In this document: positions 32,995-42,607 of the stretch, piece after piece | Layout of the letters: each line of letters starts with the position of its first letter | How positions within the stretch are numbered: the first letter of the stretch is position 1 | From: Microbacterium ulmi | GTDB lineage: Bacteria; Actinomycetota; Actinomycetes; Actinomycetales; Microbacteriaceae | Assembly (NCBI RefSeq): GCF_011759705.1 | Contig: NZ_JAAOZF010000002.1 | Coordinates: forward strand, 620,001 to 684,000 | Reading direction: 5' to 3' | DNA: 64,000 nt | Notes under the pieces: model-generated | Database searches by the model: none | What the model was told of the DNA's origin: nothing | Seen by the model: only the letters and a program-made list of their open reading frames with translations | Translations under genes and position numbers: made by a program

Positions 32995-33032
32995 ACCAGA
33001 ATCAGCCGTGTTGCCAATTACACCATACCCCA
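32961..33032 (-). tRNA. tRNA-Gln (anticodon CTG)
   Basis: A 72-nt tRNA on the minus strand. The acceptor stem TGGGGTA/TACCCCA is perfect, the discriminator is G, the anticodon loop TTCTGGT gives CTG (reads CAG), and the T arm contains GGTTCGAGTCC. CCA is not encoded. It is the integration target of the island, and its native terminator now lies 14.2 kb away. Confidence 0.95.
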
Positions 33033-33122
33033 AGGCGTTCGACCGAAGTCGTGCCGAGGATCGAGTCTAGCCGACGGCGGCGGCTGATCCAAACCGCGCG
33101 ACCCGCCGCGCGCGGCGTCCGG

Positions 33123-34631
33123 TCAGCGCTGGACGAAGCCCGTCAGCCGACGCAGCGTCTCGGCCTTGCCGAGCAGCTCGATCGACTCGAACAGCGGCGG
33201 CGACACGCGGCGCCCGCTCAGCGCGACCCGCAGCGGCCCATACGCGACGCGGGGCTTGAGGCCGAGCCCGTCGATGAGCGCGGCGGAGAGCGCGTCCTGC
33301 ACGGCCGCAGCCGTGAACTCGGCCTCGGGCACCAGATCGAGCGCACCGACGGACGCGATGACGACCTCGTTCGCGTCGGCAGGCAGCGACGACAGCGCGT
33401 CCTGCGCGTAGACGACGTCCTGCGCGAACAGGAAGCCGAGCAGTCCTGGCACCTCGCCGAGCAGTTGCACGCGCTCCTGCACGAGGGGCGCGGCCTTCGC
33501 GATGAGGGCGAGCTCGGCATCCGTCGGCTCCTCCCCCACGATGCCTGCCGCGGCCAGATACGGCACGATGCGCGTCGCGAAGTCGGCGGGCTCCAGCATC
33601 CGGATGTGGTCCCCGTTGATCGACTCCGCCTTCTTCTGGTCGAAGCGCGCGGGGTTCGGGTTGACGTCGACGATGTCGAACGCCGCCGTGAACTCCTCGA
33701 GGGAGAAGACGTCGCGATCGGGGCCGATCGACCAGCCGAGGAGGGCGAGGTAGTTCAGCAGGCCTTCATGGATGAACCCGCGCTCGCGATGCAGGAAGAG
33801 GTCGGCCTGCGGGTCGCGCTTGGAGAGCTTCTTGTTGCCCGTCTCGCCGAGGACGAGCGGCATGTGTCCGAAGCGCGGCACGAACGTCGTCACTCCGGCG
33901 TCGATGAGCGCCGCGTAGAGCGCCAGCTGACGAGCCGTCGAGGGCATGAGGTCTTCGCCGCGGATGACGTGGGTGATGCCCATGAGCGCGTCGTCGACGG
34001 GGTTCGTGAACGTGTACAGGGGCTGTCCGCCGGCCCGCACGACGACGAAGTCCGGGAAGGAGCCCGCAGGGAATGTGACCTCGCCGCGGATGAGATCGAC
34101 GTACGTCACGTCGTGATCGGGCACGCGCACGCGCCACGCCGGCTCGCGGCCCTCGGCGCGGAATGCCGCCCGCTGCTCGTCGGTGAGGTCACGATCGAAG
34201 TTGTCGTAGCCGAGCTGCTTCGCGCGGCCGTTCGCCTCGTTGCGCGCGTCGATCTCCTCGGGAGTCGAGTAGCTCTCGTAGACGGCTCCGGTCGCGACGA
34301 GCCGCTGCAGCACGTCGGCGTAGATGTCGAGTCGCTGCGACTGCCGGTAGGGCTCGTGCGGGCCGCCCTTCTCGACGCCCTCGTCCCAGTCGATCTCGAG
34401 CCACGTCAACGCGTCGACGAGCTGGCGGTAGCTCTCCTCGCTGTCGCGTGCGGCATCCGTGTCTTCGACGCGGAAGATGAGCTTCCCGCCCGTGTGACGC
34501 GCGTACGCCCAGTTGTAGAGGGCCGTGCGGACCATGCCGACGTGCGGCAGGCCGGTCGGAGACGGGCAGAACCGCACGCGCACGTCGGCGCCGGTCGCGG
34601 TCGTGGTGCGGGGATCGGGTGCAGAGGACAT
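33123..34631 (-). CDS. gltX: glutamyl-tRNA synthetase
   Basis: Charges tRNA-Glu (and, in bacteria lacking GlnRS, tRNA-Gln with Glu) using ATP. The 502 residues show the class I signature [20 protein letters not shown], with HVGM in place of HIGH, and the second signature KLSKR in [11 protein letters not shown]. The C-terminal half is the helical anticodon-binding domain. The start ATG 34631 gives a short hydrophilic extension before the conserved [10 protein letters not shown]. It follows a fumarylacetoacetase-family gene after 62 bp in the same direction and sits beside tRNA-Gln. Confidence 0.96.
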   Translation of the reverse strand: MSSAPDPRTTTATGADVRVRFCPSPTGLPHVGMVRTALYNWAYARHTGGKLIFRVEDTDAARDSEESYRQLVDALTWLEIDWDEGVEKGGPHEPYRQSQRLDIYADVLQRLVATGAVYESYSTPEEIDARNEANGRAKQLGYDNFDRDLTDEQRAAFRAEGREPAWRVRVPDHDVTYVDLIRGEVTFPAGSFPDFVVVRAGGQPLYTFTNPVDDALMGITHVIRGEDLMPSTARQLALYAALIDAGVTTFVPRFGHMPLVLGETGNKKLSKRDPQADLFLHRERGFIHEGLLNYLALLGWSIGPDRDVFSLEEFTAAFDIVDVNPNPARFDQKKAESINGDHIRMLEPADFATRIVPYLAAAGIVGEEPTDAELALIAKAAPLVQERVQLLGEVPGLLGFLFAQDVVYAQDALSSLPADANEVVIASVGALDLVPEAEFTAAAVQDALSAALIDGLGLKPRVAYGPLRVALSGRRVSPPLFESIELLGKAETLRRLTGFVQR

Positions 34632-34693
34632 CGCCTCAAGCTTAGTGAGCGGATGCCGCCGCGCCTGGAGAGGTGCCGAGCCTGCCTACCGGC

Positions 34694-35461
34694 TCACGCG
34701 TCCCGTGCCGTGTTGCGAAGGATGCCGAGACCCGTCACCTCGACCTCCACCGTGTCACCCGCGACGAACGGGCCCACGCCCGCGGGCGTTCCCGTCAGGA
34801 TGACGTCGCCCGGCAGCAGCGTGAACGCCGCGGACGCGTAGGCGACGACCTCGGCGACGGAGTGCACCATGTCGCCGAGGAGTCCTCGCTGCTTCACCTC
34901 GCCGTTGAGACGGGTCTCGATCCAGACCTCGGCGGCCGGATCGAACTCGGTCTCGATCGCGGGGCCGAGGGGGCAGAACGTGTCGAAGCCCTTCGCACGC
35001 GCCCACTGGCCGTCGGTCTTCTGCAGATCGCGGGCCGTGACGTCGTTGGCGATCGTGTAGCCGAACACGTAGTCGAGCGCGTCCTCGGCCGAGACGTTCT
35101 TCGCGATGCGACCGATGACGGCGGCGACCTCGCCCTCGTAGTCGACGCGCTGAGACTGCGTGGGCAGCACGACGACGTCGCCCGGTCCGATCACCGACGT
35201 GTTCGGCTTGAAGAACAGCATCGGCTCGGCGGGGACTTCGTTGCCGAGCTCCGCGGCGTGGTCACGATAGTTGCGCGCGATCGCGACGACCTTCGAGCGC
35301 GGGATGACCGGCGCGAGCAGCGCGATGTCCGAGAGCGGAACGCGCTCCCCCGTCGTGTCGAACCCCGCGAACATCGGGTCGCCCTCGAGGACGACGAGAT
35401 CCGTCCCGTCGACGATCCCGTACTTGATGGCGTCCTGGTGGCTGAAGCGGGCGATCCTCAC
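34694..35461 (-). CDS. fumarylacetoacetate hydrolase family protein
   Basis: A 255-residue metal-dependent hydrolase or isomerase of the FAH superfamily. The family core is clear: KVVAIARNYRDHAAELG, the metal-binding DYEGEVAAVIGR, FGYTIANDVTARDLQ, the CPLGPAI strand and GDVILTGTPAGVGP. Substrates in this family are diverse beta-keto acids and hydrated dienoates, so the reaction cannot be named. The start is the GTG 35461. Its position just upstream of gltX in the same direction is common in Actinobacteria and suggests shared transcription. Confidence 0.88.
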   Translation of the reverse strand: MRIARFSHQDAIKYGIVDGTDLVVLEGDPMFAGFDTTGERVPLSDIALLAPVIPRSKVVAIARNYRDHAAELGNEVPAEPMLFFKPNTSVIGPGDVVVLPTQSQRVDYEGEVAAVIGRIAKNVSAEDALDYVFGYTIANDVTARDLQKTDGQWARAKGFDTFCPLGPAIETEFDPAAEVWIETRLNGEVKQRGLLGDMVHSVAEVVAYASAAFTLLPGDVILTGTPAGVGPFVAGDTVEVEVTGLGILRNTARDA

Positions 35462-35495
35462 CCGTCCAGCCTACCCAGGGGCTTCGTTCGGCGCG

Positions 35496-36599
35496 TCAGC
35501 CGTCGAGGCGCACGAGCCAGCCGTGCGTGTCCTCGCGGCGTCCGTACTGGATGTCGGTGAGCTCTTCCCGCAGCGACAGCGCGAGCGGGCCCGTGGGCTG
35601 CTCGTCGAAGAAGCCGCGGCCCTTGAGGACGCCGATCGGCGCCACGACGGCGGCCGTGCCGCACGCGAAGACCTCGACGATGTCGCCGGATGCCACTCCC
35701 GACCGCCATTCGTCGATCGAGACGTCGCGGCCCTCGACCTTGTGTCCGCGGTCGACGGCGAGCTGAAGGAGCGAGTCGCGGGTGATGCCCTCGAGGATCG
35801 AGTCGGATTGGGGCGTGACGATCGTGCCGTCCTTGTAGACGAAGACGATGTTCATGCCGCCGAGCTCTTCCACGTTGCGGTCCTGGTCGAGGAACACGAC
35901 CTGGTCGCAGCCCTCCTCGTACGCCTCTGCCTGCGGCAGGAGGCTTGCCGCGTAGTTGCCGCCGGTCTTCGCCGCGCCCGTGCCGCCCTTGCCCGCGCGG
36001 GCGTAGTCCTCGCTGAGCCAGATCGAGACGGGTTTGGCGCCGCCCTTGAAGTACGCGCCGACGGGCGATGCGATGACGTAGTAGTTGACCTTGTTCGCGG
36101 GGCGGACGCCGAGGAAGGCTTCCTTGGCGAACATGAAGGGCCGCAGGTAGAGGCTCTGGTCGGCGCCCGACGGAACCCAGGCGCCGTCGACCGCGATGAG
36201 CTCGCGCAGCGACTGCACGAAGTACTCGACGGGCAGCTCGGGCAGCGCGAGGCGGCGCGCGCTGCGCTGCAGGCGCAGGCCGTTCTGGCGCGGACGGAAG
36301 GTGTGGATCGAGCCGTCGGCGTGGCGGTACGCCTTGATGCCCTCGAAGATCTCCTGGCCGTAGTGCAGCACGGCCGCCGCCGGGTCGAGGGACAGCGGGC
36401 CGTAGGGCTGGACGCGCGGGCGGTGCCAGCCGCCGCCGACCGACCAGCAGATGTCGACCATGTGGTCGGTGAACGCGGTGCCGAAGACGGGATCGCGCAG
36501 CAGCTCTTCACGCTGCGCCGTGGTCTTTGCCGCAAGGTTCTTGGTGACGGCGAACTGCAGCGGTGCGAGTCCGGTGTCGGGGTCGTCGAGAAGGGTCAT
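35496..36599 (-). CDS. ilvE: branched-chain amino acid aminotransferase
   Basis: PLP enzyme (fold type IV) for the last step of leucine, isoleucine and valine synthesis. The 367 residues contain FEGIKAYRHADGSIHTFRP, LYLRPFMFA, the PLP-lysine region GTGAAKTGGNYAASL, and GGMNIVFVYKDG with EGITRDSLLQLA. Start ATG 36599 precedes MTLLDDPDTGLAPLQF. It is 49 bp downstream of leuB and runs with it, forming the second of the three branched-chain amino acid loci in the window. Confidence 0.95.
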   Translation of the reverse strand: MTLLDDPDTGLAPLQFAVTKNLAAKTTAQREELLRDPVFGTAFTDHMVDICWSVGGGWHRPRVQPYGPLSLDPAAAVLHYGQEIFEGIKAYRHADGSIHTFRPRQNGLRLQRSARRLALPELPVEYFVQSLRELIAVDGAWVPSGADQSLYLRPFMFAKEAFLGVRPANKVNYYVIASPVGAYFKGGAKPVSIWLSEDYARAGKGGTGAAKTGGNYAASLLPQAEAYEEGCDQVVFLDQDRNVEELGGMNIVFVYKDGTIVTPQSDSILEGITRDSLLQLAVDRGHKVEGRDVSIDEWRSGVASGDIVEVFACGTAAVVAPIGVLKGRGFFDEQPTGPLALSLREELTDIQYGRREDTHGWLVRLDG

Positions 36600-36648
36600 G
36601 TCACGTCCTGAACGGTCGAGTGCGAGGCGATGCCGCTGTCACTCCAGG

Positions 36649-37725
36649 CTACGCCTGGACCCGCGCGACGATCGCGTCGCCGATCTGAGTGGTGGTGCGG
36701 GCATCCCCGCGGGCTGCGACATCTTCCTCCACGGCGCGGGTGACGCGCGCTGCTTCGTCTCGGAGCCCGAGGTGATCGAGCAGGAGGGCGACGGAGAGGA
36801 TCGCGGCCGTGGGGTCTGCCAGCTGCTGTCCTGCGATGTCGGGTGCCGATCCGTGCACGGGCTCGAACATCGACGGGAACGCGCCGTCGGGATTGATGTT
36901 TCCCGAAGCGGCGAGACCGATGCCTCCTGTGACGGCGCCGGCCAAGTCGGTGAGGATGTCGCCGAAGAGGTTGTCGGTGACGATCACGTCGAAGCGGCCC
37001 GGGTTCGTGACCAGGAAGATGGTTGCTGCGTCGACGTGCAGGTAGTCTACGGCCACGTCGGGGTGCTCCTGCGCCACGGCGTCGACGATCCGCTGCCAGA
37101 TTCCGCCCGCGTGCACGAGGACGTTCGTCTTGTGCACGAGCGTGAGCTTCTTGCGGCGCCGCTCGGCGAGGTCGAACGCGTACCGCACGACGCGCTCGAC
37201 GCCGTAGGCGGTGTTGACGGATGTCTCGTTCGCGACCTCGTGCGGCGTCCCGCGGCGGATCGACCCGCCGTTGCCGACGTACGGCCCCTCCGTGCCTTCT
37301 CGCACGACGACGAAGTCGATGTCGCCGGGCGCCGCGAGCGGGCCCGGAGCGCCGTCGTAGAGCTTCGACGGGCGCAGGTTGACGTAGTGGTCGAGCTCGA
37401 ACCGGAGCTTGAGGAGAAGTCCGCGCTCGATGTTGGCGTCCTTCAGGCGCGGGTCGCCCGGCACTCCCCCGACCGCTCCGAGGAGGATCGCGTCGTGCGC
37501 CTTGATCGCCTCGAGGTCCGCGTCGCTGAGGGTGTCGCCCGTCTCGAGGAAGCGAGCGGCCCCCAGCGAGAAGCGGGTCCTCTCGAACAGGATGCCGGAG
37601 CCGGCGGTCGCGGCATCCAGCACCTTCTCCGCCTCTGCCACCACCTCGGGGCCGATGCCGTCGCCGGGGATGACGGCGAGCTTCACGACGCGCTGCTGGT
37701 GCTGGACGCGGGACTCGGGACTCAT
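36649..37725 (-). CDS. leuB: 3-isopropylmalate dehydrogenase
   Basis: Oxidises and decarboxylates 3-isopropylmalate to 2-oxoisocaproate with NAD+. Family marks are [19 protein letters not shown], the loop [31 protein letters not shown], and the metal/substrate region [27 protein letters not shown]. The frame opens at 37815, but the ATG 37725 has a GAGGAGAG site and begins a plausible N-terminus; the product is then 358 residues, the normal length. The 5' leader shows no Leu-codon run, unlike leuC. ilvE follows 49 bp downstream. Confidence 0.95.
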   Translation of the reverse strand: MSPESRVQHQQRVVKLAVIPGDGIGPEVVAEAEKVLDAATAGSGILFERTRFSLGAARFLETGDTLSDADLEAIKAHDAILLGAVGGVPGDPRLKDANIERGLLLKLRFELDHYVNLRPSKLYDGAPGPLAAPGDIDFVVVREGTEGPYVGNGGSIRRGTPHEVANETSVNTAYGVERVVRYAFDLAERRRKKLTLVHKTNVLVHAGGIWQRIVDAVAQEHPDVAVDYLHVDAATIFLVTNPGRFDVIVTDNLFGDILTDLAGAVTGGIGLAASGNINPDGAFPSMFEPVHGSAPDIAGQQLADPTAAILSVALLLDHLGLRDEAARVTRAVEEDVAARGDARTTTQIGDAIVARVQA

Positions 37726-37818
37726 TGCTCTCCTCGCTCGGGGTGCTCCGCGTGCGCGACCGGGCGTGCGGCGCACACCCACCCAGGCTATCCGCCGAGC
37801 TGCGCGCCGCCGCACGCG

Positions 37819-38013
37819 TCAGTCGAGGTCGTCGGGAGCGGGCGGCGCCGGCGCCATCGGCGCGGGGTACGGAGCCGGCCTCCCCGGCGTCTGCGTCGTC
37901 GTGGAGGAGTTGGCGATGCCTGCCAGGATCGCGGCCGCGAGCAGGAGGGCGACCACGACCGCCCAGGCACGGCCGCCCCGCCACGCTAGGGGCCTGTCGA
38001 TGTGCGTGCTCAT
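37819..38013 (-). CDS. small single-span membrane protein
   Basis: A 64-residue protein with a basic N-terminus, one transmembrane helix (AWAVVVALLLAAAILAGIAN, about 17-36) and a Pro/Ala-rich tail ending APDDLD. No family is recognised. It is divergent from the receiver-domain gene 110 bp away and lies upstream of leuB; the start ATG 38013 has no strong ribosome site. Confidence 0.5.
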   Translation of the reverse strand: MSTHIDRPLAWRGGRAWAVVVALLLAAAILAGIANSSTTTQTPGRPAPYPAPMAPAPPAPDDLD

Positions 38014-38123
38014 GCCTCGACGGTACGGATGCGGGCCGGGCGGCGGCATCCGGGCGTGCGCGGGAATCCGCGTCGGTGCTGACCCTGATGACAGGTGTCG
38101 CGACCGCTGGGAGAATCCGAGTG

Positions 38124-38477
38124 ATGCCGACCCTTCTCATCGTCGACGACCACGACTCGTTCCGCTCCTGGGCGCGGCGCGTGCTGACCGACGACGGCTT
38201 CGAGGTGGTGGGCGAGGCGGCGGACGGGGCGGCCGCGATCGACGCCGTCGCGCAGCTGCACCCCGAGGTGACCCTCCTCGACATCGTCCTTCCCGACATG
38301 ACGGGATTCGAGGTCGCGAGCTCGGTGCACCGCGAGACGATCGTCGTGCTGACCTCGAGCCGCTCGTCCGACGACGTCGATCCCGATCTCGTCGCCGCCG
38401 TGTCGGCGGGATTCGTCGAGAAGGCCGACCTCAGCGGCACGGCGCTCCTCGGGGTCGTGGCGAGAGATGTCGGCTGA
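38124..38477 (+). CDS. single-domain response regulator (receiver only)
   Basis: A 117-residue stand-alone receiver domain. The acidic pocket is LLIVDDHDSF and the phospho-acceptor is Asp53 in LLDIVLPDM; VVLTSSRSSDD and the Lys in FVEKADL complete the active site. There is no output domain. It overlaps the start of the histidine kinase gene by 11 bp, so it probably exchanges phosphate with that kinase, acting as a sink, modulator or intermediate alongside the DNA-binding regulator at 40230. An in-frame GTG three bases upstream is an alternative start. Confidence 0.85.
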   Translation: MPTLLIVDDHDSFRSWARRVLTDDGFEVVGEAADGAAAIDAVAQLHPEVTLLDIVLPDMTGFEVASSVHRETIVVLTSSRSSDDVDPDLVAAVSAGFVEKADLSGTALLGVVARDVG

Positions 38478-40233
38478 CGTCGCAGCGCGACCGCGCGCCG
38501 TCGCAGCGCGGCGCACGCTGGCGTTCGTCGCCCTCGGCACGGCGTGCTTCGTGTGGGCGGTCGGCGCCGCGTGGATCCGCGCTGCCACCGAGTGGACGGG
38601 CAACCAGCTCCTGGACCTCATCTCGGGAGGGTCCTATCTCGCCGCCGGGGTGTACGCGATGTACCGGAGGCCGCGCAACGTCATCGGGATCCTGCTGCTC
38701 GTGTACGGGATCGTCTGGTTCCTGTCCGTCTGGGCGTACACGGCGTACGCGCCGCTGTTCGCGTGGGCGCAGGTCGCCCTTCCCGCCTCGACGGCGCTCC
38801 TGGTCCACGTCGCGCTCGTGTTCCCCGACGGGCGCGCCGCGACACGGCTCGGCCGCGTCGTGATCATCGCCTCGTACGTGTGGATCGTCGGGACGGCGTT
38901 CGGCGTCGAAGCGACTCGAGATCGAGTCGCGCAGGGTCTCGAGGACTTCGTCCCGACGCTCGATCTGTGGCCCTCCACGACCGCGTTCGGGGTCTTCGCC
39001 TCGCTCAGCGATCTCGGAACCCCCGTCATCGTGGCGCTCATGCTCGTGGCCTTCGGCCAGCGCTGGGCGCTCGCCTCCCCCGCGCAGCGACGCGACCTGC
39101 GTCCCCTCTGGATCCTCATCGCCGTCGGCGGCGGCGCCTTCACCGCTCGAGCACTGGGCTCGCTGACGAACGCGCCGGACCCCGTCGCGAGCGTCCTCGG
39201 CGAGCTCGTGACGGTCGTGCAGATCGCGCTTCCCCTCGTCGTGGTGTGGGGCCTCCTCCGGGCCCGGATGTCGGTGGGAGACCTCGTCAGGGAGATCCGT
39301 CAGCCGCTCGGACCCGGCGGTCTCGAGTCGGCTCTGCGCCACGCGGTCGGCGACCCGGGGCTGCGGGTGCGCTACGCGGACGCCTCCGGCGCGTGGACGG
39401 ATGCCGCGGGTGCTCCCGTCGCGCTGGCGCCGTCGGAGAGCGCGGCCGTGGCCGTCATCGTCGGACGGGACAGCGCGCGCCGCGCGGCCCTCGTCCACGA
39501 TCCAGGACTCGACCCCGTCGTCGTGGAGGCCGCCGCGGCGGCGGCCGGCCTCGTGATCGAGAACGATGCGCTCAGGGCCGAGGTCGAGGAGCAGCTCGCC
39601 GAGGTCCAGGCATCCCGACGGCGGATCGTGGCCGCCGGCGACGCCGAGCGCAAGCGGGTCGAGCGCGACCTCCACGACGGCGCGCAGCAGCGGCTGCTCT
39701 CCCTCATGCTCGCGCTCAAGACCGCCAAGCGGGAGGCGGAGTCGGGAAGCGACGCGGCCGCCGCCACGATCGGCGAGGCCGCGGAGGAGCTGCGGCTCGC
39801 GATCGACGAGCTGCGCGAGCTCGCGCGCGGCATCCATCCCGCGATCCTCACCGATGCGGGTCTGGGTCCCGCCGTCCGCGCGCTCGCCGATCGCTCCGCC
39901 GTGCGCGTCGCCGCGCTCGAGCTCCCCGCGGGGCGGTTCGCGCCTCCCGTCGAGGCGACGGCCTACTTCGTCGTGTCCGAGGCGCTCGCGAACGTCGCGA
40001 AGCACGCCGCGGCGGACGAGGTGTCGATCGCGGTCGCCGCGGACGGCGACTCGCTGCGCGTCGCCGTCTCCGACGACGGCGTCGGAGGTGCCGATGCCGC
40101 CCGCGGGTCGGGGCTGCGCGGCCTCGCCGACCGGGTGGCCGCCGCGAACGGGACGCTCGACGTCGTGAGCCCCCCGGGCGCAGGCACGACGGTGCGCGCG
40201 CGCCTCCCCTTCGCGGAGGCGGCGGGCGCATGA
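38467..40233 (+). CDS. NarL-type sensor histidine kinase, multi-span membrane protein
   Basis: A 588-residue kinase. The N-terminal 260 residues hold seven or eight transmembrane helices (a 7TM-like sensor), followed by a GAF-like stretch (about 285-365), a coiled coil ([19 protein letters not shown]), the HisKA_3 dimerisation helix with phospho-His403 in [12 protein letters not shown], and an HATPase_c domain ([35 protein letters not shown]). The signal sensed is unknown. It overlaps the lone receiver gene before it and the LuxR-type regulator after it (ATGA), so all three are made together. Confidence 0.9.
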   Translation: MSADVAARPRAVAARRTLAFVALGTACFVWAVGAAWIRAATEWTGNQLLDLISGGSYLAAGVYAMYRRPRNVIGILLLVYGIVWFLSVWAYTAYAPLFAWAQVALPASTALLVHVALVFPDGRAATRLGRVVIIASYVWIVGTAFGVEATRDRVAQGLEDFVPTLDLWPSTTAFGVFASLSDLGTPVIVALMLVAFGQRWALASPAQRRDLRPLWILIAVGGGAFTARALGSLTNAPDPVASVLGELVTVVQIALPLVVVWGLLRARMSVGDLVREIRQPLGPGGLESALRHAVGDPGLRVRYADASGAWTDAAGAPVALAPSESAAVAVIVGRDSARRAALVHDPGLDPVVVEAAAAAAGLVIENDALRAEVEEQLAEVQASRRRIVAAGDAERKRVERDLHDGAQQRLLSLMLALKTAKREAESGSDAAAATIGEAAEELRLAIDELRELARGIHPAILTDAGLGPAVRALADRSAVRVAALELPAGRFAPPVEATAYFVVSEALANVAKHAAADEVSIAVAADGDSLRVAVSDDGVGGADAARGSGLRGLADRVAAANGTLDVVSPPGAGTTVRARLPFAEAAGA

Positions 40234-40886
40234 GAGTCGTGCTCGCCGACGACGCGGTGCTGTTCCGCACGGGGCTCGCCCGGCTCCTGACGGAGGCGCA
40301 CGTCGACGTCGTGGCGCAGGCGGACGACCTGCCGTCGCTCGAGGCGGCTGTCGCCGGGCACGATCCCGACGTCGTCATCCTCGACGTCAGGATGCCGCCC
40401 ACGTACACGACCGAGGGGCTGCAGGCGGCGCTCTCCATCCGCCGCGCGCGACCCCGCCAGCCGCTGCTCGTGCTGTCGCAGCACATCGAGCCCCAGTACA
40501 CCGTGGACCTGCTGCGGGAAGGGGCGTCCGGCCTCGGCTACCTCCTCAAGGACCGCGTCGCCGACGACGCCGAACTGGTCGAGGCGCTCGAGCGCCTCGC
40601 GGGCGGCGCATCGGTCATCGACCCCGCCGTCGTCGCGGCGATGCTCTCGGCGACGACCGCGCGGGACCCGCTGTCGGTCCTGACGGATCGCGAGCGCGAG
40701 GTGCTCGCACTCATGGCGGAAGGCCGGTCGAACGCGGCGATCCGCGTGCGGCTGTTCCTCACGGACAAGACCGTCGAGTCGCACGTGCGCAGCATCTTCC
40801 ACAAGCTGGGGCTTCCGCCGGCCGCCGACGACCACCGTCGAGTCCTGGCCGTGCTGACCTATCTGCGGCGACCGCCCGGGACGTGA
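40230..40886 (+). CDS. LuxR/NarL family response regulator
   Basis: A 218-residue two-domain regulator: a receiver with Asp52 in [10 protein letters not shown] and a C-terminal helix-turn-helix ([21 protein letters not shown] then [19 protein letters not shown]). It is the output partner of the kinase it overlaps by four bases. The receiver contains a slightly longer loop after the Asp ([12 protein letters not shown]), usual for the subgroup paired with 7TM kinases. Targets are unknown. Confidence 0.92.
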   Translation: MRVVLADDAVLFRTGLARLLTEAHVDVVAQADDLPSLEAAVAGHDPDVVILDVRMPPTYTTEGLQAALSIRRARPRQPLLVLSQHIEPQYTVDLLREGASGLGYLLKDRVADDAELVEALERLAGGASVIDPAVVAAMLSATTARDPLSVLTDREREVLALMAEGRSNAAIRVRLFLTDKTVESHVRSIFHKLGLPPAADDHRRVLAVLTYLRRPPGT

Positions 40887-40930
40887 GAGTCCGAGTCGGC
40901 GCACGCTGGATCGGTGTCGCGGCGGGCCCG

Positions 40931-41030
40931 GCGTCGACCCGGTCACCGCGTGCCGGACCCGTCGTCACGGGACGGGCGCGGCGTCGACCCGGTCACCGCG
41001 TGCTGGACCCGTCGTCACGGGAGGGGCCCA
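40931..41030. repeat. 50-bp tandem duplication at the end of the MFS gene
   Basis: Two 50-bp units (40931-40980 and 40981-41030) differing at a few positions. The second unit includes the last 13 codons of the MFS exporter gene and its stop; the first is an untranslated copy beyond the stop, so the duplication did not change the protein's end. Confidence 0.9.
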
Positions 41031-42546
41031 GCGTCGTCGCGGCCACGACCGCGGCCACGACGACGAGTCCCGCCCCCATGAGCGCCGCGACCCCGACGCC
41101 CGCATCGAACGCCGTGGCCGCGGCATCCTGCAGCGCCGTCGCAAGACCCGGCTCCAGTCCGTGCGACGCCGCGACGGCGCCCGCGAGGGTCTCGCGCGCG
41201 GCATCCGCTGCGCCCGTGGGAAGCCCCGCAGGCAGCACGAGGTTCGTGCGGTACAGCGCCGCGAGGATGCCGCCGAGGATCGCCGTGCCGAGCACGGCGC
41301 CCAGCTCATAGGCCGTCTCGGAGACAGCGCTCGCCGCACCGGCCTTCGACGGCGGCGCGCTCGAGAGGATGAGCTCGTTCGAGATCGTCTCGGCCATGCC
41401 GACCCCGACCCCGAGCGACACGAACGCCACGACGAGCAGGCCGAGGTCCGCGCTCGACGTGCTCGCCGCGACGAGCACGTATCCGAGCAGCGAGAACGCG
41501 AGCGCGGACGGAACGACGATGCGAGGTGCCACGCGCTTCGCGATCGGGACGACGACGAGTCCCGACACGACCATCGCGACGAGTCCCGGCACGAGCGCGA
41601 GTCCCGACTCGAACGGGCTCAGGCCCACGACGAGCTGCAGATGCTGCGCCACGAAGTACAGGAAGCCGACGAGCGCCACGACGCTCAGGAGATTGACGAG
41701 GATGGCTCCCGTGAAGGTGCCCCGGCGGAACAGCGCCATGTCGAGCATGGGCGCCTCGAGCCGCAGCTGCCGGCGCACGAACAGCACGCCGAAGCCCGCG
41801 CCGACCGCGAACAGGACGGGCGCGACGCTCGCGAGGCCGTCGACGGCGAGCTCCTTGATCGCGTACACGATGGGCACCATCGTCGCGAGCGACAGCACGA
41901 TGCTCGGCGCATCGATGCGGCCGGGGCACGGGTCCCGGCTCTCGGGCACGAGGATCGGCGCGAGGACCAGGAGCGGCACGAGCACGGGCACGGCGAGAAG
42001 GAACACGGATCCCCACGCGAAGCGCTCGAGGAGGAGGCCGCCGACGATCGGCCCGAGGGCGGATCCGGCCGAGAACATGGCCGCCCAGATAGCGATGGCG
42101 AGGCGCCGCTGGTCGCGGTCGCTGAAGATGCTCCGGATGAGCGACAGCGTCGACGGCATGAGCATCGCCCCGAAGACGCCGAGGAGGGCGCGTCCCGCGA
42201 TCAGCAGGACGGCCGTGGGCGCGAAGCCGGCGACGGCCGACACGGCCGCGAAGCCGGTCGCGCCGATGAGCAGCATCCGTCGCCGTCCGACGCGGTCGCC
42301 GAGTGTGCCCATCGTCACGAGCAGGCTCGCGAGGACGAGGGGGTACGCGTCGACGATCCACAGCTGCTGGATCGACGTCGGGGCGAGGTCGAGGGCGATC
42401 GAGGGGAGCGCGAAGCTCAGCACCGTGTTGTCGACCGAGACGAGCAGGACCGGAAGCATGAGCACGGTGAGCGCGGCCCATCCGCGCGCGCCGACGGGCC
42501 GCGCCTCGGCGTCGGCGATCCGGAGTTCCTGCGTGAGCGTCATCAT
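40993..42546 (-). CDS. MFS drug exporter, EmrB/QacA (DHA2) family
   Basis: A 517-residue proton-driven exporter with about 14 transmembrane helices. DHA2 marks are VDNTVLSFALPSIALDL in helix 1, the loop GDRVGRRRMLLIGA between helices 2 and 3, and RALLGVFGAMLMPSTLSLI in the helix-5 region. Substrates in this family are lipophilic drugs and cations. Two adjacent ATGs (42546, 42543) are possible starts. The gene is divergent from a TetR regulator, with a palindromic operator only two bases from its start, so it is almost certainly repressed by that regulator and induced by its ligand. Confidence 0.9.
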   Translation of the reverse strand: MMTLTQELRIADAEARPVGARGWAALTVLMLPVLLVSVDNTVLSFALPSIALDLAPTSIQQLWIVDAYPLVLASLLVTMGTLGDRVGRRRMLLIGATGFAAVSAVAGFAPTAVLLIAGRALLGVFGAMLMPSTLSLIRSIFSDRDQRRLAIAIWAAMFSAGSALGPIVGGLLLERFAWGSVFLLAVPVLVPLLVLAPILVPESRDPCPGRIDAPSIVLSLATMVPIVYAIKELAVDGLASVAPVLFAVGAGFGVLFVRRQLRLEAPMLDMALFRRGTFTGAILVNLLSVVALVGFLYFVAQHLQLVVGLSPFESGLALVPGLVAMVVSGLVVVPIAKRVAPRIVVPSALAFSLLGYVLVAASTSSADLGLLVVAFVSLGVGVGMAETISNELILSSAPPSKAGAASAVSETAYELGAVLGTAILGGILAALYRTNLVLPAGLPTGAADAARETLAGAVAASHGLEPGLATALQDAAATAFDAGVGVAALMGAGLVVVAAVVAATTLGPSRDDGSSTR

Positions 42547-42548
42547 TT

Positions 42549-42570
42549 CTATACCGTCCAGCCGGTATAG
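42549..42570. promoter_or_regulatory. palindromic operator for the TetR regulator
   Basis: CTATACCG and CGGTATAG form a perfect 8-bp inverted repeat with a 6-bp spacer, between the divergent MFS and TetR genes. It overlaps the likely -10 region of the exporter, fitting repression by promoter blocking. Confidence 0.75.
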
Positions 42571-42607
42571 TATCAGGCGTGCGCGCCGCGATGGATACGA
42601 TCGAGCC

